Origin: Rhizobium sp.
GTDB taxonomy: Bacteria; Pseudomonadota; Gammaproteobacteria; Burkholderiales; Thiobacillaceae
Length of the DNA: 64,000 nucleotides
Direction of reading: 5' to 3'
NCBI GenBank assembly: GCA_019459285.1
Contig: JAIBEL010000006.1
Span: 1-64,000 of the forward strand
A model generated the notes under the pieces. That model was not told the DNA's origin and did no database searches. It saw only the letters and a program-made list of their open reading frames with translations. The position numbers and the translations under genes were made by a program. Positions 1 through 7,867 of this stretch are shown here, piece after piece (positions within the stretch are counted from its first letter, which is position 1; each line of letters starts with the position of its first letter).

Positions 1-1
1 G

Positions 2-448
2 GGTTTGCAGGGCGACCATTAAAACCAGCTTTACGCGGCCCTTAAAAATTTACCCGAGGCGCGAGCCGCGCACTTGGGCGGGCTCGCACTGATGCAGGCC
101 ATGCCGTCCTTGGTCGAGCAGGATCTCCCGGGATTCGGCGCCGCCATCCACGCCATCCAGCAGACGGTGGGCGACCATTTCGCGCCAGCCCAAGGTGGAC
201 GGTTCGCCAGCCACCACGTGGCCAGCGCGCTGGCCTGGCTGGCACGGAACGGCGCCGAAGGCATCGGGCAAAGCTCGTGGGGACCCACCGGTTTTGCATT
301 GATTGACTCGGAAATCCAGGCGCGTTCCCTGGCACGCGCCGCATACAACGAGTTCGGTACCGAAGGGCTGGAGTTCATGGTGTGTTCCGGCCGCAATCGC
401 GGTGCGGAAATCCGCACCGAGGCGTACCGGGCCCAGGCGCATTCCTGA
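2..448 (+). CDS. mptG: beta-RFAP synthase (H4MPT biosynthesis), C-terminal part, with an in-frame stop near the left edge
   Basis: This is the C-terminal end of beta-ribofuranosylaminobenzene 5'-phosphate synthase, the GHMP-kinase-fold enzyme that joins p-aminobenzoate to PRPP in the first committed step of H4MPT synthesis. The family signatures GQSSWGPTGFA and QGGRFASHHV are present, and the gene ends 22 bases before mtdB, as expected for this cluster. Reading the same frame to the left edge gives GLQGDH, a TAA at 20-22, then NQLYAALKNLP, which fits the family's usual stretch if TAA stood for GAA. So the gene is either interrupted, restarts downstream (for example at TTG 74) or carries a sequence error. 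Most of the gene lies outside the window. Confidence 0.8.
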
Positions 449-470
449 ATAACAACAGCTGGAGAAAACA

Positions 471-1373
471 ATGGAAAAACCCTATTTGCTGCACTTTGCC
501 ACGCCCGGCACACGGGTCAGTCCGTTTGACGTGAACATGGCCTACGATGCCGGCTGGAACGCCGTGATCCCGTATTCGGGCGTGGGGTTGGAAGACATCG
601 CAGGCTTTACCCAGGACGCGATTTTTTCACGGGGTCCGAAAGGCGCGAAGCGCACCGGCATCTTCATCGGCGGACGCGATCCCATGCTCGCCGCCGGCAT
701 GCTCGACGCCGCACGCAAGGCAATGGTGCCGCCCTTCGAAGTGTCGGTCTTCGCCGATCCGAGCGGCGCCTTCACCACCGCCGCGGCCATGATCGCCGCT
801 GTGGAAAAAGCCCTGGCCGGCACCCAAGGCAGCACGCTTGCCGGCCGCCGCGTCACCGTTTTCGGCGGCACCGGCCCGGTCGGCATGATTGCAGCCGTAC
901 TCGCTGCCCAGGCGGGCGCCGAGGTCACGATTCCCGGCCACGATGGCCTGTTCCGGGCGCAGTCTGCCGCCGAGACCATCCAGGCTCGATTCGGCGTGAC
1001 GGTATCCCCCATCGACGCCAGTTCCGACGATGCCAAGACGGCGCTCATCGCGGACACTGAAATCGCGCTCGCCACGGCGAAGGCCGGCGTCCAAGTGCTG
1101 GGGCCGACGCATCTCGCGCACGCGACGCGGTTGATGGTGGCGGCCGACATCAACGCAGTCCCGCCAGCCGGAATCGAAGGGATCGGCGTCATGGACGATG
1201 GCAAGCCGCTTGTGGCAGCGTCCGGGCACGCCGTGGGAATCGGGCCGCTCGCCATCGGCAACATCAAATACAAGGTTCAGCAAGGGCTGCTGCAAGCCAT
1301 GCTGCGCACGGACAGCCCGCTTTATCTGGGCTTTGCCGACTGCTTGCGCGAGGCCAGGCTGCATGCCGCCTAA
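471..1373 (+). CDS. mtdB: NAD(P)-dependent methylene-H4MPT dehydrogenase
   Basis: The 300-residue protein matches MtdB, which oxidises methylene-H4MPT to methenyl-H4MPT in the cytoplasm and so carries out the first oxidation after formaldehyde condensation. A Rossmann nucleotide-binding loop, GGTGPVG, lies near residue 133. The N-terminal half (YLLHFATPG, IPYSGVG) and the C-terminal GIGPLAIGNIKYKVQ are typical of the family, and the length is usual. The start is supported by a GGAG 8 bases upstream of the ATG. The gene lies between the beta-RFAP synthase and orfY genes and overlaps the latter by 11 bases, which suggests translational coupling. Methylotrophs that have H4MPT carry a similar order. 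Confidence 0.95.
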   Translation: MEKPYLLHFATPGTRVSPFDVNMAYDAGWNAVIPYSGVGLEDIAGFTQDAIFSRGPKGAKRTGIFIGGRDPMLAAGMLDAARKAMVPPFEVSVFADPSGAFTTAAAMIAAVEKALAGTQGSTLAGRRVTVFGGTGPVGMIAAVLAAQAGAEVTIPGHDGLFRAQSAAETIQARFGVTVSPIDASSDDAKTALIADTEIALATAKAGVQVLGPTHLAHATRLMVAADINAVPPAGIEGIGVMDDGKPLVAASGHAVGIGPLAIGNIKYKVQQGLLQAMLRTDSPLYLGFADCLREARLHAA

Positions 1374-2544
1374 GGCCTTTCTGCTCACTTCGCTGTCCGG
1401 GCGCGTGCTGGCCAAGGCAGCGGCGCGCGCGCAGCGCTCGGTCGTCGGGATCGATGCCTTCGCCGACCAGGATACCTGCGGGATGGCCTTGAAATGGACA
1501 CGCTCGCCCCTGGACCGCAACGGTGCATTCGACGCGACCGCCATGCTGGATGCGGCCGATTCGGTCTGTCCGCCTGCCGCCTGTCTCGGACTGGTCTATG
1601 GATCGGGACTCGAAGCCCAGCCGGCCCTGCTGCGCGGGCTGTCCGAAGGGCGGATCGTACTGGGCAACTCGCCAGACGTCCTGGAAACCGTCGCGGATCC
1701 GGAACGCTTCAGCAGCCTGCTCGCGGCGCTCGGCATTCCCCATCCGGCAACCCGCATGTCACGTCCGGCAGAGGTTGCCGGCTGGCTGTCCAAACAGGCC
1801 GGTGCGTGCGGCGGCACGCATGTACGCCTCGCATCCGCCATGCCCGAAAGCGATGCGGGACGCTATTTCCAGCGGCAGGTCGCCGGCGAGGAATGGTCCT
1901 TCCTGTTTCTGGCCAATGGACGCGACATCTGCTCGATCGGTTTCAACCAGCCCCTGACGGCTCCTCTCCAGGCATCCGGACGTTGGAGCTATGCCGGCGC
2001 GACACGCATGGATGCCGGCCCGTCCGGGGTTGACGAAGCCGTCATGCATGCGGCACGGGCGCTCACCGCCCGGCTCGGCCTGGTCGGCCTCAACGGCCTC
2101 GACTTCATTGTCACCCACTCCGGCTGGGTATTGCTGGAACTGAATCCGCGTCCGCCCGCCACGCTGGAATTATGGGATGTGCCGCTGCTGCCCTGCCTGT
2201 TCGATCTGCACGTCGAAGCCTGCAAGGGACGATTGCCTGCCCGCCTGCCTCATCCTGACGGCAGCATGGCCGTGGCGGTGGTCTACGCCGAAACCCGCTT
2301 GCTGATTCCGACCGATTTCGCATGGCCTTCCTGGTGTGCGGATCTGCCTTGGGCGGACAGCGTGATCGAGGCCGGCGACCCTGTCTGCACGGTCCGTGCG
2401 GACGGTCCGGATGCAGCCACCGCCCGGCACCAGGCGCTCGGCAGGCGTCAGGAGATCCTGCAATGGCTGGATCGTTTCGCCTCCCCCGCAACCGGTTGGA
2501 ATGACCCTGCCGTCGCGCAATCCACTCAGATGTTCCCGGCCTGA
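1363..2544 (+). CDS. ATP-grasp protein of the H4MPT cluster (OrfY type)
   Basis: The 393-residue protein has a C-terminal ATP-grasp domain, including LVGLNGLDFIVTHSG and the metal-binding ELNPRPPATLELWD near its middle. By position (mtdB-x-mch) it corresponds to orfY of methylotroph H4MPT clusters, an ATP-dependent ligase-like protein thought to act in cofactor synthesis; its reaction is not established. The ATG at 1363 was chosen because the protein-like sequence begins there, inside the mtdB tail. The open frame extends upstream to 1198, but only as a shadow of mtdB. The stop overlaps the mch start as TGATG. Confidence 0.8.
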   Translation: MPPKAFLLTSLSGRVLAKAAARAQRSVVGIDAFADQDTCGMALKWTRSPLDRNGAFDATAMLDAADSVCPPAACLGLVYGSGLEAQPALLRGLSEGRIVLGNSPDVLETVADPERFSSLLAALGIPHPATRMSRPAEVAGWLSKQAGACGGTHVRLASAMPESDAGRYFQRQVAGEEWSFLFLANGRDICSIGFNQPLTAPLQASGRWSYAGATRMDAGPSGVDEAVMHAARALTARLGLVGLNGLDFIVTHSGWVLLELNPRPPATLELWDVPLLPCLFDLHVEACKGRLPARLPHPDGSMAVAVVYAETRLLIPTDFAWPSWCADLPWADSVIEAGDPVCTVRADGPDAATARHQALGRRQEILQWLDRFASPATGWNDPAVAQSTQMFPA

Positions 2545-3521
2545 TGACACACCCGATGAAGCACGTTCCCAGCGTCAACCAGCTCGCAGCCCCCTTGGTC
2601 AAATATCTGGTGGACCACGCTGAGGAACTGCGCCTGGCGGTTTCGCGGCAGGACAATGGCGTACGTATCGTCGATGCGGGTATCCAGGCAACGGGTGGCA
2701 TCGAGGCAGGCCGGCGCATCGCCGAAATCTGTCTCGGCGGCCTCGGACGCGTCACCCTAGTCCCGGCCGCTGCCCAGGCCGACTGGCCCTGGGAATTGTC
2801 CGTTTCCACTGCGCAGCCGGTGCTGGCCTGTCTGGGCAGCCAGTACGCCGGATGGAGCCTGTCGCACGGCGAAGGCAAGGGCAGTTTCTTCGCATTGGGA
2901 TCGGGACCCGGCCGCGCACTGGCCGGCAAGGAAGAACTCTTCGCTGAACTCGCTTATCGCGATCGCGCGGACTCGGCCTGCCTGGTTCTCGAAACCGACA
3001 AGATCCCGCCGCTGCCCTTGCTGGACAAGATCGCCGGCCAGTGCGACGTGTCCCCCGACCGTCTGACCTTGATCCTGACGCCCACCACCAGCCTGGCCGG
3101 CAGCGTGCAGGTGGTGGCCCGCGTACTCGAAGTGGCCCTGCACAAGGCGCACTTCCTGGGCTTCCCGCTCGATCACATCGTCGACGGCATGGGCACGGCT
3201 CCGGTCTGTCCGCCCTCGCCGGATTTCCTGACCGCCATGGGCCGCACCAACGATGCGATCCTCTTCGGCGGCCGCGTGCAGCTGTTTGTCGCCGGCGAGG
3301 AAACGGCAGCCGAGGCGCTTGCGCAGCGCATGCCAAGCGAGGCCTCCAAGGATTATGGCCAGCCTTTCGCGCAGGTATTCAAGGATGCCGGACACGATTT
3401 CTACAAGATCGACCCGCTATTGTTCGCGCCGGCACAGATCATCGTGACCTGCCTCGGAACAGGGCGCAGTTTCCGCGCCGGCCAGCTCAACGCAGACTTG
3501 CTGGAGCGCTCGTTCTCATGA
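2544..3521 (+). CDS. mch: Methenyl-H4MPT cyclohydrolase
   Basis: The 325-residue protein is Mch, which hydrolyses methenyl-H4MPT to formyl-H4MPT, the step after MtdB. It shows family sequence throughout: SVNQLAAPLVKYLVDHAEEL at the start, then TGGIEAGRRIAEICLGGLG, a GSGPGRAL loop, and DGMGTAPVCPPSPD in the C-terminal half. The length is normal. It starts in the TGATG overlap with orfY and ends in an ATGA overlap with the next gene, so it is part of a tightly coupled operon. A second in-frame ATG at 2556 is an alternative start. Confidence 0.95.
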   Translation: MTHPMKHVPSVNQLAAPLVKYLVDHAEELRLAVSRQDNGVRIVDAGIQATGGIEAGRRIAEICLGGLGRVTLVPAAAQADWPWELSVSTAQPVLACLGSQYAGWSLSHGEGKGSFFALGSGPGRALAGKEELFAELAYRDRADSACLVLETDKIPPLPLLDKIAGQCDVSPDRLTLILTPTTSLAGSVQVVARVLEVALHKAHFLGFPLDHIVDGMGTAPVCPPSPDFLTAMGRTNDAILFGGRVQLFVAGEETAAEALAQRMPSEASKDYGQPFAQVFKDAGHDFYKIDPLLFAPAQIIVTCLGTGRSFRAGQLNADLLERSFS

Positions 3522-4429
3522 CACGCCGCATCGCGATCTTCACCGACGATCCGGGCTGGCATGGCAAGCAGCTCAAGCGTGCGTTCGCGCACAGAGGCTA
3601 CGCGGCCAACTACCTGTCGCTGACGGATTGCCGGGTGGACCTGGGCCAAGCCGGCGGCGTGGCGATTCCCGGTTTCGAGCATGCGCTACCCGATGGCGTG
3701 TTCGTGCGCGGCGTGCCGGGCGGAACCCTGGAGCAGGTCATCCTGCGTCTCGATTTCCTACACGTGTTGCCGCTGCTGGGCGTGCCTGTCTACAACTCGG
3801 TCCGCGCCATCGAGAAAAGCGTGGACAAGGCGATGACCAGCCTGCTTCTGCATCACGCGGGTATTCCGACGCCACCCACGTGGGTAACGGAGTCCGAATC
3901 CCAGGCGCGTACCCTGCTCATGCGCGAAATCGCACTGGGACACGAATTGGTGCTGAAGCCGCTGTTCGGTTCCCAGGGAACGGGGCTCAAGCGTCTGGCT
4001 TCTCCTGCCGATCTCCCGCCGGGAGAAGCGTACCGGGGCGTGTATTACCTGCAGCGCTACATCGGCGGCGAGACGGGCTCATGGGAGGACTACCGGGTAC
4101 TCGTGATCGGCGGCCGCAGCCGTGCCGCCATGACGCGCCAAGGCACCAGCTGGATCAACAACGTGGCCCAGGGCGCCGCCTGCCGGCCTGCCCCCATCGA
4201 CCCGGAATTGTCCAGACTGGCCGAGGACGCCGCCCGTGCACTCGACATGGACTATGCGGGAGTCGACCTGATACGCGATCCCGAAGGCCGCCTCAACGTG
4301 CTGGAAGTGAACAGCATTCCGGCCTGGCGCGGCCTGCAAAGCGTCGTCAAGGACAATATCGCCGCCATGCTGGTGGATGATTTTCTCGACCGGCACGTGG
4401 TCAGGGAAGCCCGGGAGCAGTGCGCATGA
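3518..4429 (+). CDS. RimK-like ATP-grasp ligase of the H4MPT cluster (Orf5 type)
   Basis: The 303-residue ATP-grasp protein belongs to the RimK-like glutamate ligase group. It carries VLKPLFGSQGTG (nucleotide-binding glycine-rich loop) near residue 148, YYLQRYIGG, and the metal-binding LNVLEVNSIPAW near residue 260. By order after mch it is orf5 of methylotroph clusters. Its likely job is to add an amino acid, possibly glutamate, to a C1 cofactor, but the substrate is unproven. The ATG at 3518 overlaps the mch stop (ATGA) and is the only start that gives the full RimK-like N-terminus (TRRIAIFTDDPGWHG). Confidence 0.8.
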   Translation: MTRRIAIFTDDPGWHGKQLKRAFAHRGYAANYLSLTDCRVDLGQAGGVAIPGFEHALPDGVFVRGVPGGTLEQVILRLDFLHVLPLLGVPVYNSVRAIEKSVDKAMTSLLLHHAGIPTPPTWVTESESQARTLLMREIALGHELVLKPLFGSQGTGLKRLASPADLPPGEAYRGVYYLQRYIGGETGSWEDYRVLVIGGRSRAAMTRQGTSWINNVAQGAACRPAPIDPELSRLAEDAARALDMDYAGVDLIRDPEGRLNVLEVNSIPAWRGLQSVVKDNIAAMLVDDFLDRHVVREAREQCA

Positions 4430-5337
4430 ACGCTCCCATGTTGCGCGCGCCCGTCGCCCCGCAGTTGTCCGATCTGTTTCTTGCCGCCTGCGAGATGGAC
4501 GTGGTCGCCTTCAAGCCCGGCAACGTGAGCTGGGAATCCCCCGGGCACGGCATGACCGCCGAGGATTTCCTGATCAGCGCCAAGGCGGCCGCGCCGCATG
4601 TGGCCGATCCCGACCTCCACATCGGCGAACGGATCTACCGCGCGGTCGAGGCAACCCGGGAAGCGGTCGGCTGCAATACCAACCTCGGCATCGTGTTGCT
4701 GGCCGTGCCGCTCATTCATGCCGCCCAGCATTGCATGCCGGGAGACATCCTGGCGCACCGGCTCCAGCGCAGCCTGGCTGCACTCACTCGCGATGATGCG
4801 GAATGGGTCTACCGGGCCATCCGGCTGGCCGCACCCGGCGGACTCGGCGAAAGTCCCCGCCACGATGTCCGGGAAACGCCGGTCGTCACGCTGCTGGAAG
4901 CCATGCAGGAAGCGGCTGCCTGGGATCGCATCGCCTATCAGTACACCCATTGCTATGCCGACGTCCTCGGCCCCGGATTGCTTTCCCTGCATCAGGGACG
5001 CATGCACTGGGGCAGCGAGACGGCGGCAGTCACGACTGCCTACCTTGGATTTCTGGCCGGATTTTCCGACAGCCACATCTGGCGCAAACACGGCCGCAGC
5101 GCAGCGGGCGCCGTGCGAACAATGGCCTTCGACTGCATTGCCCGCTTGGGCCAATGCGCCGACTGGACTTGCGCCAAAACCCATTTGACGGGTCTGGACA
5201 CGACCCTCAAATCCACAGGTTTCAACCCGGGCACGAGCGCCGATCTGACCGTGGCGACATGGCTGGCGGATCGGCTTCTGCACGGGGAAGCGACCTGTAT
5301 TCCAAACCATGCCCAGGGGGACTCTCAGTTTGTTTGA
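4426..5337 (+). CDS. CitG/MdcB-like triphosphoribosyl-dephospho-CoA synthase family protein (Orf7 type)
   Basis: This 303-residue helical protein belongs to the triphosphoribosyl-dephospho-CoA synthase family. Signature stretches are KPGNVSWESPGHGM, GCNTNLGIVLLAVPL and GGLGESPRHDV. In H4MPT clusters this gene is orf7, placed between orf5 and fae as here. A role in a ribosyl-phosphate transfer step of H4MPT synthesis has been assumed, not shown. The ATG at 4426 overlaps the stop of the preceding gene; a GTG at 4420 is less likely. The gene's last codons overlap a possible small open frame that leads into fae. Confidence 0.8.
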   Translation: MNAPMLRAPVAPQLSDLFLAACEMDVVAFKPGNVSWESPGHGMTAEDFLISAKAAAPHVADPDLHIGERIYRAVEATREAVGCNTNLGIVLLAVPLIHAAQHCMPGDILAHRLQRSLAALTRDDAEWVYRAIRLAAPGGLGESPRHDVRETPVVTLLEAMQEAAAWDRIAYQYTHCYADVLGPGLLSLHQGRMHWGSETAAVTTAYLGFLAGFSDSHIWRKHGRSAAGAVRTMAFDCIARLGQCADWTCAKTHLTGLDTTLKSTGFNPGTSADLTVATWLADRLLHGEATCIPNHAQGDSQFV

Positions 5338-5443
5338 TCTACTGAAGCACCTGGTTGGTCATGCAACAAGTGGTCAGCCGACGGACGACTCGGCGCTGGC
5401 GAGCCGCTATAACCCAACCGAGTCTGTTCAACTTAAGGAGTAA
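5330..5443 (+). CDS. Possible 37-residue leader ORF upstream of fae (TTG start)
   Basis: I do not recognise this short open frame. It starts with TTG 8 bases after a strong AGGGGGA ribosome-binding sequence (5315-5321) in the end of orf7, and its TAA ends directly in front of fae. It would encode a polar peptide starting MFDLLKHLVGH. Its last codons include the AAGGAG that serves fae. It could be a translated leader that couples fae to the operon, or chance. No homology was recognised, and TTG starts are uncommon. Confidence 0.3.
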   Translation: MFDLLKHLVGHATSGQPTDDSALASRYNPTESVQLKE

Positions 5444-5446
5444 ATG

Positions 5447-5959
5447 ATGGCGAAAATCAATAGCGTAATGGTCGGTGAATCCCTGGTTGGCGAAGGCAAC
5501 GAAGTAGCCCATATCGATCTGATCATGGGCCCGCGCGGCAGCGCCGTTGAAGCGGCGTTCTGCAACGGCCTCGTCAACAACAAAGACGGCTTCACGTCCC
5601 TGCTGGCTGTCGTGGCGCCCAATCTGCCCTGCAAACCCAACACCATGATGTTCAACAAAGTGACCATCAAGGGCGCCAAGCAGGCCGTCCAGATGTTCGG
5701 CCCGGCCCAGCGCGGCGTGGCGATGGCCGTCGCGGATTGCGTGGAAGACGGCACCATCCCGGCCAATGAAGCAGACGATCTGTTCATCTGCGTGGGCGTG
5801 TTCATCCACTGGGAAGCCGAGGACGACGCCAAGATCCAGGACTACAACTACGAAGCCACCAAGCAATCCATCAAGCGTGCCATTGCTGGCACACCCAAGG
5901 CAGCTGAGGTGGTTGCCCAGAAAGCGAAGGCAGGTCATCCCTTCGCTGCGCATATCTGA
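5447..5959 (+). CDS. fae: Formaldehyde-activating enzyme (5,6,7,8-tetrahydromethanopterin hydro-lyase)
   Basis: The 170-residue protein is near-canonical Fae, which speeds condensation of formaldehyde with H4MPT to methylene-H4MPT, the entry point of this pathway. It shows [20 protein letters not shown] with the conserved His at residue 22, [35 protein letters not shown] and the C-terminal [19 protein letters not shown]. The second of two adjacent ATGs (5447) was chosen, because AAGGAG at 5435-5440 is then 6 bases away and the protein begins MAKI like other Fae proteins. Fae is usually very abundant, which fits the strong ribosome-binding site. Confidence 0.97.
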   Translation: MAKINSVMVGESLVGEGNEVAHIDLIMGPRGSAVEAAFCNGLVNNKDGFTSLLAVVAPNLPCKPNTMMFNKVTIKGAKQAVQMFGPAQRGVAMAVADCVEDGTIPANEADDLFICVGVFIHWEAEDDAKIQDYNYEATKQSIKRAIAGTPKAAEVVAQKAKAGHPFAAHI

Positions 5960-5973
5960 TCGGGAGAACGGGC

Positions 5974-7197
5974 GTGATTTGCAAGGAATGTGGGGGCATG
6001 GTGAGCGAACTCGACAACGAGCACTTGCTCGCCTGTAGCGGCCTGACCTTGCAGGAGTATGCATTACGTCACGCCTTGCCGCTCGACCTGCTGGTATCTC
6101 CGGACAGGATCGAGGCAGGCGCCGCGCAGGCGGAGCTCCCGCTCATGCCTGTCGCCGTACCTGATGAGACGGCACGGGCCGTGCTGGCCGGCTTACGCCT
6201 GGCTGGCAAGGTCCATGATGCCGGATCGGTCTGTTTCGTCGAGGGCGAGGTCTCCTGGCTGGATCTGCTGTTCTGCGATCTGGCGCAACTCGCCCCCTAC
6301 GGCTTCCGGTTTCACCAGGAATATCACTACGCACCCGGCACCCATCGGGTCGTGGCGAAAAACCGCCTGGTGACGCAAAAGCGCAATCTGGTCGGCCCCT
6401 GGCTCCCTGCCAGGGTGCCTCCACCGGAACAACGCCTGAAATATGCAACCTATCTGGCCCATGCAGCCGAACTGCATGCCGGATTTTTATTCCTGCCTTT
6501 CGCTTCGAACGACGAAGCCGAAGCGGCAGCCGAATTCCTGTCGCGCGAATTGAACGTGCGCACCCGCCATCTGGCTGCCGGCACGCCGCTGCTGCGCACG
6601 CTGACCAAGGCCGATACGACGCGCCTGCTGGACAGCCTGCGCGGCGAGCTCGAAGCCATGCCCGGCGTCTGGTCGCGTTTCCATCCGGATACTCCGGAGG
6701 TCACGGTGAGCAAGGAAGTTGTGTTCGATTCCGCCCACTTCCTCACCGACCATCCTGCCAAATGCAGCAACCTGCATGGCGGACGCTACGTCCTGCACGT
6801 CAAGGTACGCGGGCAGATCGACCCGATCACCGGCTGCGTACTGGATTACGGCTATCTCAAGCGCGTGGTCAACACCCGCGTGGTGGAGCGCTTCGACCAC
6901 CACACCCTCAACTACGCCGGGCCGGAACTGGCCTGGCGCTCCACCACGGAATTGCTGAGCGTGTACATCTGGGAACAACTCATCGATTTCCTGCCCGAAC
7001 TGATCGAACTGACCCTGTACGAAACGCCGCAGTCATGGTGCCAGTACAGCGGCCCCGATCTGGAAACCTGGCAGCGCCGGGGCAGCCAGCCGCTGCTGGG
7101 TCGATTTACCGATCCGGCGCTGGGCCATTCGCCTTGGCGTCACTGGCTGCGGACGTGGGATGAGCAGCATGAAAAGCGTCAAGCTCAGGGCGACTGA
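5974..7197 (+). CDS. Zinc-finger plus 6-pyruvoyltetrahydropterin synthase-like protein (Orf17 type)
   Basis: This is a 407-residue protein with three parts. The N-terminus has a possible zinc site, C3-x2-C6-x10-H17-x3-C21. The middle domain (about 85-230) was not recognised. The C-terminus (about 245-360) resembles 6-pyruvoyltetrahydropterin synthase/QueD, with FDSAHFL, KCSNLHGGRYVLHV and FDHHTLNY as zinc-ligand and catalytic stretches. It matches orf17 next to fae in methylotroph clusters and probably acts on a pterin precursor of H4MPT; the reaction is not proven. The start is GTG with GGGAG 7-11 bases upstream. The last 92 bases overlap the convergent HisA-like gene. Confidence 0.8.
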   Translation: MICKECGGMVSELDNEHLLACSGLTLQEYALRHALPLDLLVSPDRIEAGAAQAELPLMPVAVPDETARAVLAGLRLAGKVHDAGSVCFVEGEVSWLDLLFCDLAQLAPYGFRFHQEYHYAPGTHRVVAKNRLVTQKRNLVGPWLPARVPPPEQRLKYATYLAHAAELHAGFLFLPFASNDEAEAAAEFLSRELNVRTRHLAAGTPLLRTLTKADTTRLLDSLRGELEAMPGVWSRFHPDTPEVTVSKEVVFDSAHFLTDHPAKCSNLHGGRYVLHVKVRGQIDPITGCVLDYGYLKRVVNTRVVERFDHHTLNYAGPELAWRSTTELLSVYIWEQLIDFLPELIELTLYETPQSWCQYSGPDLETWQRRGSQPLLGRFTDPALGHSPWRHWLRTWDEQHEKRQAQGD

Positions 7198-7867
7198 GCC
7201 TGCCGTCGTGCAGGGCCGATGCCAGCAGGACACCGGCCGCCCCGGCCCGGGCCAATGCGGCCAAATCGTCAACCTGGCGTACGCCGCCCGCCGCATACAT
7301 GCGGCAGGCGGTATTCAGGCGCTGCAACTGCGCCAGCCGGGCCAGATCGGGTCCGGCATCCATGCCCACGCGCGCCAGTGTCATGACGATCACCTCCGCC
7401 GGCCAGCGTTCTGGGTATTGCAGCAAAGTGGCCGAACCGAGAAAATCGTCCCCCCGGAAATCCAGCGACAGCACACCCTGCGCCGGCCATGCGTCGCGTT
7501 CCGGAAGAACCGCCAGGCTCTCGCTGCCCAGCACCGGCCGTCCCCGACCCGCCGCGTGCCAGGCTTCGGCCGCCGCCGCATCGGAAAAGCCGCCATCCAC
7601 CCAGAATTCGAGATCCGGATGCAATCGCTGCAGCCCCTCCACTACACTTCCGTGATTGCCCCGTCCCAGGATGGCATCCAGGTCGGCGATATAGATCCGC
7701 CGGAACGGATACAGTGCAAGCAGTCCCACCACCACCGCCTCGGGGCGGCTGGAATCGCACAAGGCCGATTCCAGCGGCCGGTATTCGTCGCGCCGGCCGC
7801 CAAAAGCACGCACAACCTGTCCGTCCATCAGGTCGAGTACGGGGATGAGCGCTAGGGAGACGGGCAT
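7106..7867 (-). CDS. HisA/HisF-like TIM-barrel protein of the C1 cofactor cluster
   Basis: The 253-residue protein resembles HisA: it opens with LALIPVLDLMDGQVVRAFGG and has a phosphate-binding pattern AAGGVRQVDDL plus GAAGVLLASALHDGRL near the end. HisA-like paralogues occur in other H4MPT/methylofuran clusters, so a sugar-phosphate or furan-forming step in cofactor synthesis is plausible but unproven. It is the only gene of this cluster on the minus strand. Its ATG (7865-7867) overlaps the ATG of the divergent mfnD-like gene, and its 3' end overlaps orf17. No ribosome-binding site is visible. The frame is open upstream to 8056, but there it only shadows mfnD. Confidence 0.75.
   Translation of the reverse strand: MPVSLALIPVLDLMDGQVVRAFGGRRDEYRPLESALCDSSRPEAVVVGLLALYPFRRIYIADLDAILGRGNHGSVVEGLQRLHPDLEFWVDGGFSDAAAAEAWHAAGRGRPVLGSESLAVLPERDAWPAQGVLSLDFRGDDFLGSATLLQYPERWPAEVIVMTLARVGMDAGPDLARLAQLQRLNTACRMYAAGGVRQVDDLAALARAGAAGVLLASALHDGRLSRPELDAFHAAHPTSAASDAKANGPAPDR

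Noticed and set aside
542-1273. Long antisense open frame opposite mtdB
   Set aside because: It is a GC-rich shadow with no family sequence or ribosome-binding site, like many others opposite strong genes here (for example 25435-26643 in the hydrogenase large subunit).
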